Source of the DNA: Burkholderiales bacterium
GTDB lineage: Bacteria > Pseudomonadota > Gammaproteobacteria > Burkholderiales > SHXO01
NCBI GenBank assembly: GCA_020854105.1
Contig: JADZGB010000025.1
Coordinates: 1 to 35,816 of the forward strand
Length of the DNA: 35,816 bases
Direction of reading: 5' to 3'
Both the position numbers and the translations under genes were made by a program. Below are positions 25,869 through 34,058 of this stretch, piece after piece. Below the pieces are notes generated by a model. That model did no database searches, had not been told where the DNA came from, and was given only the letters and a program-made list of their open reading frames with translations. Every line of letters begins with the position of its first letter. Positions within the stretch are counted from its first letter, which is position 1.

Positions 25869-25904
25869 GCGCGTGTCTCGCGGGTCAGTACGCGAGACAC
25901 GCGC
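25869..25904. repeat. Perfect 14-bp inverted repeat upstream of the YCII-like gene
   Basis: GCGCGTGTCTCGCG (25869-25882) and CGCGAGACACGCGC (25891-25904) are exact reverse complements around an 8-bp spacer. An extra half-copy GTCTCGCG occurs at 25910-25917. No T-tract follows, so it is an unlikely terminator. A -10-like CATAAT (25848-25853) lies just before it, so it may be an operator downstream of a promoter or a leader hairpin. Confidence 0.6.
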
Positions 25905-25970
25905 GATCGGTCTCGCGGAGTCGGGACGCCCGCGAACAGTACAACGCAAAAGACAGCGACCATCCCAACG

Positions 25971-26285
25971 ATGTACTTCGTCATCCTCGGCACGGACAAG
26001 CCCGGACACGAGCAGATGCGCGCCACCCTGCGTGACCTTCACCGCCGGTACCTCGGTAGCGCCGGGCAGCACGGAGTGACGCTGCATCACGGCGGACCGA
26101 CGCAGTCGGACGACGGCCAGCGGATGAACGGCACCCTGCTGATCGTGGAGGCCGAGAGCATCGAGATCGTGGAAGCGTTCGTGCGGGAGGATCCGTACAG
26201 CCGGGACGGGTTGTTCGCCTGGGTGGAGATCCGGCCGTGGACGTGGACCACCGGCCGTCCCGATACGGTGACGCTGCAGCCCTAG
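25971..26285 (+). CDS. YCII-related small protein
   Basis: A 104-residue dimeric alpha/beta-barrel protein of the YCII type: MYFVILGTDKPG at the start, a helix with RATLRDLHRRYL, the strand NGTLLIVEAES, and the C-terminal FVREDPYSRDGLFAWVEIRPW whose Asp-Pro and final Trp are family hallmarks. YCII proteins are small enzymes or binding proteins of unclear substrate. The start at 25971 matches family length; the frame is open to 25842 but only over the inverted repeat region. The transporter gene follows after 46 bp. Confidence 0.88.
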   Translation: MYFVILGTDKPGHEQMRATLRDLHRRYLGSAGQHGVTLHHGGPTQSDDGQRMNGTLLIVEAESIEIVEAFVREDPYSRDGLFAWVEIRPWTWTTGRPDTVTLQP

Positions 26286-26331
26286 GCGGGCGGACCCGCA
26301 CGGAACCTGCTGCGCGCGACGGCGAAGCGAG

Positions 26332-27201
26332 ATGCCGATCGAATCCTTGCTGCCGCCGCTGATCATGCTCGCCATGGTCATCGTCGGCCTGGAACTGACA
26401 CCCGCCGACCTGCTGCGCGCGCTGCACGAACCGCGGCGCACTGCGCTCGCGCTGGCGGCGCAACTTCTGCTGCTGCCGCTGCTGGCCGCCGGCCTGGCCG
26501 TGATCCTAGAACTCGATGCGATCGCAGCGGGTGGACTCGTCCTCGTGGCGGCCGCGGCGCAGGCGCCAGTGTCCAATTACTTCTGCGTGCTGGGGCGGGC
26601 CGACGTGGCGCTGTCCGTGACGCTCACCGCCCTGTCCAGCGTGATCGCCACCTTCACCATGCCGTGGGCAGCGCAGGCCGGTTTCGATCTGATCGCCCGC
26701 GACAGCACCGCGCTGCAGTTGCCGGCTGCGCAGATGGTGCGCTACATCGCCACCGCACTTCTGCTTCCCCTGGCGGCGGGCATGCTCGTGCGTCACCTTG
26801 CGCCAGCCTTCGTCGCCCGCAATCGCGGGCGCATGCAATGGGCGAGCGTGGTGTTGCTGGCCGCACTGCTGGGCAGCATCGCCTTCGACCAGGCAGCCAC
26901 CATCGCCCAACGCCTGGGCAGCCTGGTCGTGAGCAGTGCGCTGTTCACGCTCATCGCCGCCCTGCTCGGCGTGGCGGTGGCACGACTCGCGGGATGGCCG
27001 GGCACGCAGGCACTGACCATGTTCGCTGCCTTCCCGGCGCGCAGCCTCAGCATGGCGACGCTGGTCGCGGTGGGCATCCTGGGCCGCACGCAGTTCCTGT
27101 CTTTCGCCGTCGTGTTCTTCCTCGTGCAGGCGGCAATGCTGGTTCCCGCGATGCTGTGGGCGCGCCGGCGCGTCGGCGCAGCCACAGCGGCCGGGCACTG
27201 A
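26332..27201 (+). CDS. Bile acid:sodium symporter (BASS) family transporter
   Basis: A 289-residue inner-membrane protein with about nine or ten hydrophobic helices. The start (PPLIMLAMVIVGLELTPADLL) and the pattern GGLVLVAAAAQAPVSNYFCVLGRADVALSVTLTALSS match the BASS fold, whose discontinuous helix crosses near the substrate site. The usual PGG motif is replaced by APVSN, so the substrate may be unusual. Family members carry organic acids, sterol-like acids or 2-oxoacids with sodium. It may form a unit with the YCII-like gene 46 bp upstream. I see no terminator directly after it. Confidence 0.85.
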   Translation: MPIESLLPPLIMLAMVIVGLELTPADLLRALHEPRRTALALAAQLLLLPLLAAGLAVILELDAIAAGGLVLVAAAAQAPVSNYFCVLGRADVALSVTLTALSSVIATFTMPWAAQAGFDLIARDSTALQLPAAQMVRYIATALLLPLAAGMLVRHLAPAFVARNRGRMQWASVVLLAALLGSIAFDQAATIAQRLGSLVVSSALFTLIAALLGVAVARLAGWPGTQALTMFAAFPARSLSMATLVAVGILGRTQFLSFAVVFFLVQAAMLVPAMLWARRRVGAATAAGH

Positions 27202-27400
27202 AGCGGGCAAATCCTCGATGCGCGGCACGCGCCTCTGCGACGTGCGAGCCGTGTGCCGGACAACCGGGATCGTTCAGCGCGCTTTCCGGTCACATCCGGG
27301 CAGTAGGCTGTCTCGAAGTGGAACGTCGCACGCCTCATGCAGGAATCGTACGGCCTGCGATGGGCCCTACGGCGGCATCGCGTGCCCAGTTGGGCGCCGA

Positions 27401-27414
27401 TTGATTCAGATCAA
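27401..27414. promoter_or_regulatory. Perfect FNR/Anr-type box upstream of the DUF2934 gene
   Basis: TTGATTCAGATCAA matches the FNR consensus TTGAT-N4-ATCAA at all ten defined positions. If placed at -41.5 it predicts a start near 27449 and a -10 at 27437-27442, where GACACT (3/6) is found; the -10 support is weak. The DUF2934 ATG would be about 33 nt downstream of the start. The rest of 27202-27481 shows no gene. Confidence 0.65.
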
Positions 27415-27481
27415 ACTCCCATACATCCAGATGGTCGACACTCATGGTCGTCGGCTGTCGTGAGCGCAAGGAGGAAGCAGG

Positions 27482-27835
27482 ATGAGCACGATCGATACGA
27501 CAGGCAACGTGGCGCCGTCGCGGCGCGCACGCAGCGGCAGCCGCGATCGCGTGGCGGAATCGCGCACGTCGAATGCTGGCGAAGCGGCGAAGCGGGCCGG
27601 CCGCAGGCAGCGCAAGGCAGATGAAGCAGCGGCGCCCGTCGCTGCGCAGGGGTCGGCCGCGCAGCACGCAGCGTACGACGGCGCGGAATGGCGCCGGTGC
27701 GTGGCAGAGGCGGCGTACTTCCGGGCGGAGAGCCGTGGTTTCGTGGGCGGATCGCCGGAACAGGACTGGCTCGAGGCGGAGGATGAGTTGCGCCGCGCTC
27801 GGGGAGCAATTGCAGGGATGACGGACGTCGGATGA
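27482..27835 (+). CDS. DUF2934 family small protein
   Basis: A 117-residue basic protein. Residues 1-67 are low-complexity and Arg/Ala/Ser-rich, probably disordered. Residues ~68-105 hold the DUF2934 motif: CVAEAAYFRAESRGFVGG followed by DWLEAEDEL. The family is known only as a short helical domain in many proteobacteria and has no agreed function. A strong AAGGAGG lies 7 nt before the ATG. The perfect FNR box upstream suggests induction under low oxygen. A T-rich terminator stands 142 bp downstream. Confidence 0.85.
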   Translation: MSTIDTTGNVAPSRRARSGSRDRVAESRTSNAGEAAKRAGRRQRKADEAAAPVAAQGSAAQHAAYDGAEWRRCVAEAAYFRAESRGFVGGSPEQDWLEAEDELRRARGAIAGMTDVG

Positions 27836-27976
27836 GCCGATGTCGACTGGGGGCACAACGTCACTGAAGACGATGCCGAAGATCACGATGCGGTAACGCG
27901 GTTCTCTCCACTCCAGAGCGCTTCTCCAGCCTCCGGACCACACCGCAAGGCCCAGGCAGGCCGTTGCGGTGAGCAT

Positions 27977-28012
27977 GCCCGGCCGGTGCTTCGGTACCGC
28001 CGGGCTTTTTTT
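27977..28012 (+). terminator. Rho-independent terminator between DUF2934 gene and dehydratase
   Basis: GCCCGGCCGGT (27977-27987) pairs with ACCGCCGGGC (27996-28005) with one bulged C and an 8-nt GC/TT loop, followed by seven T residues. It is well placed to end the DUF2934 transcript before the dehydratase gene at 28091. Confidence 0.9.
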
Positions 28013-28090
28013 CGACCGTGCGCGGCGCATCCGAACAAGCGGTCATCGATTAGTGCTAACGTTGCCCGCTCGACGACCACCTCACCCCTC

Positions 28091-29815
28091 ATGGCACGCA
28101 AAAAACCAGAAGATCTCCGCAGCCATCGCTGGTACGGCGCAAAGGATCTGCGTTCCTTCGGCCATCGCTCGCGCACCCTGCAGATGGGCTACTCGCGTGA
28201 GGACTACTCCGGCAAACCGGTCATCGCCATCCTCAACACCTGGAGCGACATCAACCAGTGCCATACGCACTTCAAGCAGCGCGTGGAGGAGGTCAAGCGC
28301 GGGGTCTGGCAGGCAGGCGGTTTCCCGGTCGAGATGCCGGCCATCTCGCTGTCGGAGCCGTTCCAGAAACCGACCACCATGCTCTATCGCAATCTGCTGG
28401 CGATGGAGACCGAGGAACTGCTGCGCTCCTATCCTGCGGACGGTTGCGTGCTGATGGGCGGCTGCGACAAGACCACTCCCGCACTGATCATGGGCGCAGT
28501 GTCGATGAACCTGCCGATGGTGTTCATGCCGGCCGGGCCCATGCTGCGCGGCAACTGGCGCGGCAACACACTGGGCAGCGGCAGCGATTCGTGGAAGTAC
28601 TGGGCGGAACTGCGTGCCGGCAACATCGACGAGCGCGCCTGGAGTGAGATCGAGGAAGGCATCGCCCGCTCTGCCGGCACGTGCATGACGATGGGCACCG
28701 CAGCCACGATGATGAGCATTGCCGAGACGCTGGGCCTGGCCCTGCCGGCCTCGTCGGCGATTCCCGCGGTCGACTCGAATCACTCGCGCATGGCCGAGGC
28801 GTGCGGCCGGCGCATCGTGGACATGGTGTGGGACGACCTGAAGCCGCGCGACATTCTCACCGACGGCTCGTTCGACAACGCCATCACGGTCCTGATGGCG
28901 CTGGGCGGTTCGACCAACGCCATCGTGCATCTGGTCGCGATGGCGGGACGTGCCGGGCTGAAGCTGCCGCTGGAGCGCTTCGACGCCATCTCCGCCAGGG
29001 TGCCACTGCTCGCGAACATCCGCCCCTCGGGCAAGTACCTGATGGAGGATTTCTACTATGCCGGCGGAATGCCGGCGCTGATGGCCGAGCTGGGCGATCT
29101 CATCGACGGCTCGCAGAAGACGGTGAACGGCCGGACGCTCGGCGAGAACCTCGCCGGCGCGAAGAGCCACATCCACGACGTCATCGCGCCGATCGACGAG
29201 CCGGTGAAGGCCACCGGCGGCCTGGCGGTGCTGCGCGGCAATCTCGCGCCCGACGGGGCGGTGATCAAGCCCACGGCTGCGGATCCCAGGCTGCTCAGGC
29301 ACACCGGCAAGGCCGTGGTGTTCGAGGACTACAACGACATGGCCGCACGCATCGACGACGAGAATCTCGACGTGGACGCCGACTCGGTTCTGGTCCTGCG
29401 CAACGCCGGCCCGCTCGGCGGCCCCGGCATGCCCGAGTGGGGCATGCTGCCGATCCCCCGGAAGCTACTGAAGCAGGGAGTCCGGGACATGGTTCGACTG
29501 TCGGACGCGCGCATGAGCGGCACCAGCTACGGCGCCTGCGTGCTGCACGTGGCACCCGAGAGCTTCGTCGGCGGCCCGCTCGCCTTCGTGAAGACCGGCG
29601 ACCTGATCGAACTGGATGTCGCCCGCCGCCGCCTCGACCTGAAGGTGGACGAAGAAGAGATGTCACGGCGCCGTGCCGCGTGGAAGCCACCGGCGAAGAA
29701 GTTTCAGCGCGGCTACGGCGCCATCTTCTCGGAGCACATCACACAGGCGAACGAGGGCTGCGACTTCCGCTTCCTGGAAGGCACGGCGCCGACGGCGGAG
29801 CCCGAGATTCACTGA
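28091..29815 (+). CDS. Sugar-acid dehydratase of the IlvD/Edd family, arabinonate-dehydratase-like
   Basis: A 574-residue [2Fe-2S]-type dehydratase that removes water from a sugar acid or a dihydroxyacid. The N-terminus ([17 protein letters not shown]) resembles L-arabinonate dehydratases more than IlvD. The cluster cysteines are C57 (NQCHTHF), C125 (GGCDKTTPA) and C198 (GTCMTMG), spaced as C59/C127/C200 of the Rhizobium arabinonate enzyme. [20 protein letters not shown] is the active-site stretch near the C-terminus. I chose ATG 28091; the upstream frame to 27986 has no family match. The TctC-type gene follows after 21 bp, so imported acids could be the substrate. Exact substrate unknown. 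Confidence 0.9.
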   Translation: MARKKPEDLRSHRWYGAKDLRSFGHRSRTLQMGYSREDYSGKPVIAILNTWSDINQCHTHFKQRVEEVKRGVWQAGGFPVEMPAISLSEPFQKPTTMLYRNLLAMETEELLRSYPADGCVLMGGCDKTTPALIMGAVSMNLPMVFMPAGPMLRGNWRGNTLGSGSDSWKYWAELRAGNIDERAWSEIEEGIARSAGTCMTMGTAATMMSIAETLGLALPASSAIPAVDSNHSRMAEACGRRIVDMVWDDLKPRDILTDGSFDNAITVLMALGGSTNAIVHLVAMAGRAGLKLPLERFDAISARVPLLANIRPSGKYLMEDFYYAGGMPALMAELGDLIDGSQKTVNGRTLGENLAGAKSHIHDVIAPIDEPVKATGGLAVLRGNLAPDGAVIKPTAADPRLLRHTGKAVVFEDYNDMAARIDDENLDVDADSVLVLRNAGPLGGPGMPEWGMLPIPRKLLKQGVRDMVRLSDARMSGTSYGACVLHVAPESFVGGPLAFVKTGDLIELDVARRRLDLKVDEEEMSRRRAAWKPPAKKFQRGYGAIFSEHITQANEGCDFRFLEGTAPTAEPEIH

Positions 29816-29836
29816 GGCGCGGATCGTCGAACTCCC

Positions 29837-30826
29837 ATGACCCGATCCGTGCTGCGGCTTGCCGGGTTCACCGTATCGATGCTGATCCTCGCGTCGGCGA
29901 GCACGGCATGGGCCGCCCAGGCCTGGCCCACGCGTCCGGTCGCGCTGGTGGTGCCGTTCTCCGCGGGCGGCCCGACGGACACGGTGGCCCGCGTCCTCGC
30001 CAATGCGATGAGCAAGTCGCTGGGCAAGTCGGTGGTGGTGGAGAACCGCACCGGCGCCGGCGGCACGATCGGCGCCGGCTACGTGGCGCGGGCAAGGAAG
30101 GACGGCTATACCTTCCTGCTGCATCACAACGGCATGGCGACCAGCCGCGCGCTCTACCGCGAGCTGCCCTTCGACGCATTGAACAGCTTCGAGTACATCG
30201 GCGAGGTGGTGGACGTCCCGATGACCCTGGTGGGCCGGGCGGATCTGCCGCCAGACGACATGAAGTCGCTCACCGCCTGGCTGCGGGCCAACCGGGACAA
30301 GGTCAATCTCGCCCACGCTGGTCCCGGCGCGGCCTCGCACATGTGCGCCATGCTGCTGCGCCGTGCGCTCGGCCTGCAGCTGACCACAGTACCGTTCCAG
30401 GGCACCGCTCCCGCGATGACTGCGCTGGTGGGCGGTCACGTCGATCTGCTGTGCGACCAGACCACCCAGACGCTGTCCTACATCCGCGCGAAGAAGGTGA
30501 AGATGTACGGGACCGCCGCACGGCGGCGCATCGGCCTGCTGCCCGATTCACCCACGCTGATCGAGGGCGGCCTGAAGGACTTCGAGGTGACCGTCTGGCA
30601 TGGCATCTACGCGCCGAAGGGTACGCCCAGGATCGCGCTGGACGGTTTCGGCAGCGCGCTGCGCCAGGCGCTCCGGGATCCGGAGGTGATCCGGCGGTTC
30701 CGCGAACTGGGCGGCGAACCGGTGGCGGATCAGCAGGCGACGCCCGCGGGACTGCGCGACCGGCTGCGGGCGGAGATCGGCAAGTGGACGCCGATCATCC
30801 GCAGCGAGACCGGCTACCTGGACTGA
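29837..30826 (+). CDS. Tripartite tricarboxylate transporter substrate-binding protein (Bug/TctC)
   Basis: A 329-residue periplasmic binding protein. A signal peptide (residues 1-26, cleavage after STAWA) is followed by WPTRPVALVVPFSAGGPTDTVAR and VVVENRTGAGGTIGAGYVARARKDGYT, the typical Bug family opening. Later come HAGPGAASHMCAMLL and VPFQGTAPAMTALVGGHVDLLCD. Bug proteins are very numerous in Burkholderiales and often act without adjacent TctA/TctB membrane parts; none is here. The ligand is probably a carboxylic or sugar acid, in keeping with the dehydratase just upstream. Confidence 0.93.
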   Translation: MTRSVLRLAGFTVSMLILASASTAWAAQAWPTRPVALVVPFSAGGPTDTVARVLANAMSKSLGKSVVVENRTGAGGTIGAGYVARARKDGYTFLLHHNGMATSRALYRELPFDALNSFEYIGEVVDVPMTLVGRADLPPDDMKSLTAWLRANRDKVNLAHAGPGAASHMCAMLLRRALGLQLTTVPFQGTAPAMTALVGGHVDLLCDQTTQTLSYIRAKKVKMYGTAARRRIGLLPDSPTLIEGGLKDFEVTVWHGIYAPKGTPRIALDGFGSALRQALRDPEVIRRFRELGGEPVADQQATPAGLRDRLRAEIGKWTPIIRSETGYLD

Positions 30827-30914
30827 AGGCAGCTTCCACGGCGGCCGCGCAGGCACGGCATGCCCACGAAGGGGATCCCCTCCCGTCGCCCCGGCGAACG
30901 CGCCGGAATGGCGA

Positions 30915-30962
30915 TGTGGTGCGCTTTCCGGGATGACGCTGTGGTGCGCTTTCCGCGATGAC
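30915..30962. repeat. Two tandem 23-bp intergenic repeats with 25-bp period
   Basis: Copies at 30915-30937 and 30940-30962 share the core GTGGTGCGCTTTCCG and differ at one base over 23; a diverged third begins near 30965. A short palindrome CCGGCG/CGCCGG (30891-30906) precedes them. They lie between the convergent TctC and FAD-dehydrogenase genes. The family resembles REP-like debris; no function seen. Confidence 0.6.
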
Positions 30963-31013
30963 CATGTGGAGCGTTCGCCGGCTTGGCGGTTGCGGGGCTC
31001 GCGCGGGACCGCG

Positions 31014-33968
31014 TCAGCGCAGCGCCCGCTCCAGCACGCGGGCCACATGCAGCGCTTCGCGTCCGGCGCCATCGCGGATCTGGTGACGGCAGCTGGTGCC
31101 GTCGGCCACGATCCAGGTGTCCGCATCCGCCTCACGCACCCTGGGAAGCAGGCTCTGCTCGCCCATCTTCATCGACACGTCGTAGTGCCCGACCTCGTAG
31201 CCAAACGCACCGGCCATGCCGCAGCAGCTCGATTCGATCGTCTGCGTCTGCAAGCCGGGTATCAGCCGCAGGGCACGCTCGACCGCCGGCATCGCGGCGA
31301 AAGCCTTCTGGTGGCAGTGGCCGTGCAGCAGTGCGCGCTGTCCGTCGAGTGACTTCAGCGGCAACTGCAGGCGGCCGGCGTCGAGCTCGTCGATCAGGAA
31401 TTCCTCGAACAGATCCGCGCGCTCGGCGATGACGCCGACTTCCTCCTCGTCCAGGCCGAGCACGAGGTACTCGTCGCGCAGGCTCAGCAGACACGAAGGT
31501 TCGAGGCCGACGATGGGCACGCCGCGCTCGGCCCAGGGCTTGACGGCGTCGATCAGGCGCCGGGCCTCGACACGCGCCTCCTCCACCATGCCGGCTGAGA
31601 GGAAGGTGCGCCCGCAACAGAGGGGACGGCCGCCGTCCTGCGGCCGGGCTACGTGCACGGTGTAGCCGCCTGCCTCGAGCACGCGCCGTGCGGCGCGCAG
31701 GTTGTCGGGCTCGAAGTAGTTGTTGAAGCTGTCGGCGAAGAGCACCGCATCGCGCGAGTCGCCATTCGAGACCGGCACTGGCGCCGCACGGCCTGTTGCG
31801 GCCGAATCCTCCGCACGCCTCAGGAAGGTGTCGCGCCGCCATGCCGGCAGTGATCGCTTCGCGCTGAACCCCGTCCACCCCTCGCTCAAGCGGGCGAGCA
31901 GCCGCACGCGATTGCGCAGATTCATCACCGGCGCGAACCGCGATGCCATCGGCGCATAACGCGGCAGATAGGCGATCAGCTTCTCGTGCAGCGAATGCGG
32001 GTGCCGCTGGTGCCAGCGGTGCATGAACTCGATCTTCATGCGCGCCATGTCCACCCCGGTCGGACACTCGCGCCTGCAGCCCTTGCAGCTCACGCACAGG
32101 TCGAGTGCCGCGCGCACCGCTTCGGTCGCCTCCGCCTCCCCGCCCAGCTGACCGCTCAGGGCGAGCCGCAGCGTATTGGCGCGGCCGCGGGTGAGATGCT
32201 GCTCGTCGCCCGTGGCGCGGAAGGACGGACACATCATCCCCGGGTCGAATTTGCGGCAGTGGCCGTTGTTGTTGCACATCTCGACCGCACCGGCGAAGCC
32301 GCCCCAGTCGCTCCAGTCCAGGGCGCTCTTCGCCTGCTGCGTACGGTAGCCGGGCTTGAAGCGGAACAGGCTGCGGTCGTCCATCTTCGTCGGCCGCACG
32401 ATCTTGCCCGGGTTCATCAGGTCCCTTGGATCGATCAGCGCCTTGATCTCGCCCAGCGCGCGCGTGAGCGTCTCGCCCAGGACCGGTTCGATCCACTCGG
32501 AGCGTACCAGCCCGTCGCCGTGTTCGCCCGAGTACGCGCCCTTGAACCCGCGCACCAGCTCGCAGGCCTCCTCGGCGATGGCGCGCATCTTCAGTGCACC
32601 GTCTTCCTTCATGTTCAGTACGGGACGCACGTGCAGCGTGCCGACCGACGCGTGCGCGTACCAGGTGCCGCGCGTGCCGTGCTTCGCGAACACCTCGGTG
32701 ATCTTCGCCGTGTACTCGGCCAGATGCTCGAGCGGCACGGCGCAGTCCTCGATGAAGGACACCGGTTTGCCGTCGCCCTTCATCGACATCATGATGTTCA
32801 GGCCCGCCTTGCGCACCTCCCAGATGTCCTTCTGGCCGCCGGCGTCGGTCACTTCGACCACGCTGCCCGGCAGTCTCAGATCGGCCATCAGTTCGGCCAG
32901 GCGCTTCAGCTTCACGACCTGCTCGTCGCGCTGCGCACCCGCGAACTCCACCAGCAAGATCGCGTCGGGCTTGCCCTGCACGTACCGGTGCATGATGTCG
33001 CGGTACTGCGGGATGCCGAGCGCGAGATCGATCATCGTGCTGTCCACCAGCTCGACCGCGTCGGGATCGAGCCCGACGATGTGCTGCGTAAGCGCCATCG
33101 CCTGGTAGAAGCTCGGGAAGTGGCACACGCCCAGCACCTTGTGCGCCGGAATGGGTGAGAGCTTCAGGCGCAGACGCTCGAAGTAGGCGAGCGTGCCCTC
33201 GGAGCCGACCAGAAGGTGCGCGAGATTGTGAGGCCTGCCCGGCACCACCATGTCGAGGTTATAGCCCTGCACCCGCCGCAGCACCTTCGGCCAGCGCGCC
33301 TCGATCTCGATCGCTTCGCGCCGCGCAACGGCGTGGATCTTCTCGACCAGTGCGCGATAGCCGGCCGGCGCGCTCGCCACGTCGTCGTCGGAACCGAAGT
33401 GCCAGCGCGATCCGTCGCTGAGCCAGGCATCGATGCCCAGGACGTTGTGCACCATGTTGCCGTAGCGGATGGAGCGCGAGCCGCACGAGTTGTTGCCTGC
33501 CATGCCGCCCAGCGTCGCCTGCGCGGAGGTCGACACGTCCACCGGGTACCACAGGCCATGCTTGCGCAGCGAAGCATTCAGGTGATCGAGAACCAGCCCG
33601 GGCTGCACGAGTGCTTCGCGCTTCTGGGCGTCGACCTCGAGTACGCGGTTGAGGAACCTGGCATTGTCGATGACCAGTGCGGCCCCGACCGTCTGGCCGC
33701 ACTGCGAGGTGCCGGCACCGCGGGGCAGGACCGGCACGGCCGCGTCCGCCGCGATCTCGAGCGCGATGCGCGCGGCATCCTCGCTGCGCGGAACGACCAC
33801 GCCGATCGGATCGATCTGGTAGATGGAGGCGTCGGTGCTGTAGCGGCCGCGGCTGGCGGCGTCGAACATCACTTCGCCGTCGACTTCCCGGCGCAGGCGC
33901 GCTTCGAGCGCGTGCCGATCGGACGCCGCCGGGGAGTGCAATCGAACTGGCGGGGAGGAAACGCTCAT
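31014..33968 (-). CDS. FAD- and [4Fe-4S]-binding D-2-hydroxyacid dehydrogenase (YdiJ/Dld-like fusion)
   Basis: A 984-residue flavin enzyme that oxidises a D-2-hydroxyacid (D-lactate or D-2-hydroxyglutarate in relatives) and passes electrons to a quinone or cytochrome. The N-terminal FAD-binding (PCMH) domain shows VVPRSEDAARIA, LPRGAGTSQCGQTVG and NNSCGSRSIRYGNMVHN; the FAD-oxidase C-domain follows. Iron-sulfur motifs are a first set (CNNNGHCRKFDPGMMCPS) and CxxCxxCxxxCP at C625, C628, C631, C635. The C-terminal cysteine-rich CCG domains have CCGRTFLSAGM, GHCHQKAF and CCGMAGAFGYE. It is divergent from the MFS gene. A link to the LarA racemase 16 kb away is attractive but not shown. Confidence 0.92.
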   Translation of the reverse strand: MSVSSPPVRLHSPAASDRHALEARLRREVDGEVMFDAASRGRYSTDASIYQIDPIGVVVPRSEDAARIALEIAADAAVPVLPRGAGTSQCGQTVGAALVIDNARFLNRVLEVDAQKREALVQPGLVLDHLNASLRKHGLWYPVDVSTSAQATLGGMAGNNSCGSRSIRYGNMVHNVLGIDAWLSDGSRWHFGSDDDVASAPAGYRALVEKIHAVARREAIEIEARWPKVLRRVQGYNLDMVVPGRPHNLAHLLVGSEGTLAYFERLRLKLSPIPAHKVLGVCHFPSFYQAMALTQHIVGLDPDAVELVDSTMIDLALGIPQYRDIMHRYVQGKPDAILLVEFAGAQRDEQVVKLKRLAELMADLRLPGSVVEVTDAGGQKDIWEVRKAGLNIMMSMKGDGKPVSFIEDCAVPLEHLAEYTAKITEVFAKHGTRGTWYAHASVGTLHVRPVLNMKEDGALKMRAIAEEACELVRGFKGAYSGEHGDGLVRSEWIEPVLGETLTRALGEIKALIDPRDLMNPGKIVRPTKMDDRSLFRFKPGYRTQQAKSALDWSDWGGFAGAVEMCNNNGHCRKFDPGMMCPSFRATGDEQHLTRGRANTLRLALSGQLGGEAEATEAVRAALDLCVSCKGCRRECPTGVDMARMKIEFMHRWHQRHPHSLHEKLIAYLPRYAPMASRFAPVMNLRNRVRLLARLSEGWTGFSAKRSLPAWRRDTFLRRAEDSAATGRAAPVPVSNGDSRDAVLFADSFNNYFEPDNLRAARRVLEAGGYTVHVARPQDGGRPLCCGRTFLSAGMVEEARVEARRLIDAVKPWAERGVPIVGLEPSCLLSLRDEYLVLGLDEEEVGVIAERADLFEEFLIDELDAGRLQLPLKSLDGQRALLHGHCHQKAFAAMPAVERALRLIPGLQTQTIESSCCGMAGAFGYEVGHYDVSMKMGEQSLLPRVREADADTWIVADGTSCRHQIRDGAGREALHVARVLERALR

Positions 33969-33976
33969 TTCCGGTC

Positions 33977-33982
33977 ATTGTA
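33977..33982 (-). promoter_or_regulatory. Possible -10 element of the FAD-dehydrogenase gene (near-leaderless)
   Basis: On the minus strand TACAAT (5/6) sits 8 nt before the ATG at 33968, so any transcript from it would begin within about two bases of the start codon. The -35 is weak (TTGCCG at 15-bp spacing). No ribosome binding site is seen. Low confidence. Confidence 0.25.
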
Positions 33983-34058
33983 ATGCCCGGGCCGGCCCGG
34001 CAAGCACCCACGGCGCACGCACTGCTGAGACAATGACACCCGTCCCCACCCCGCCGGA

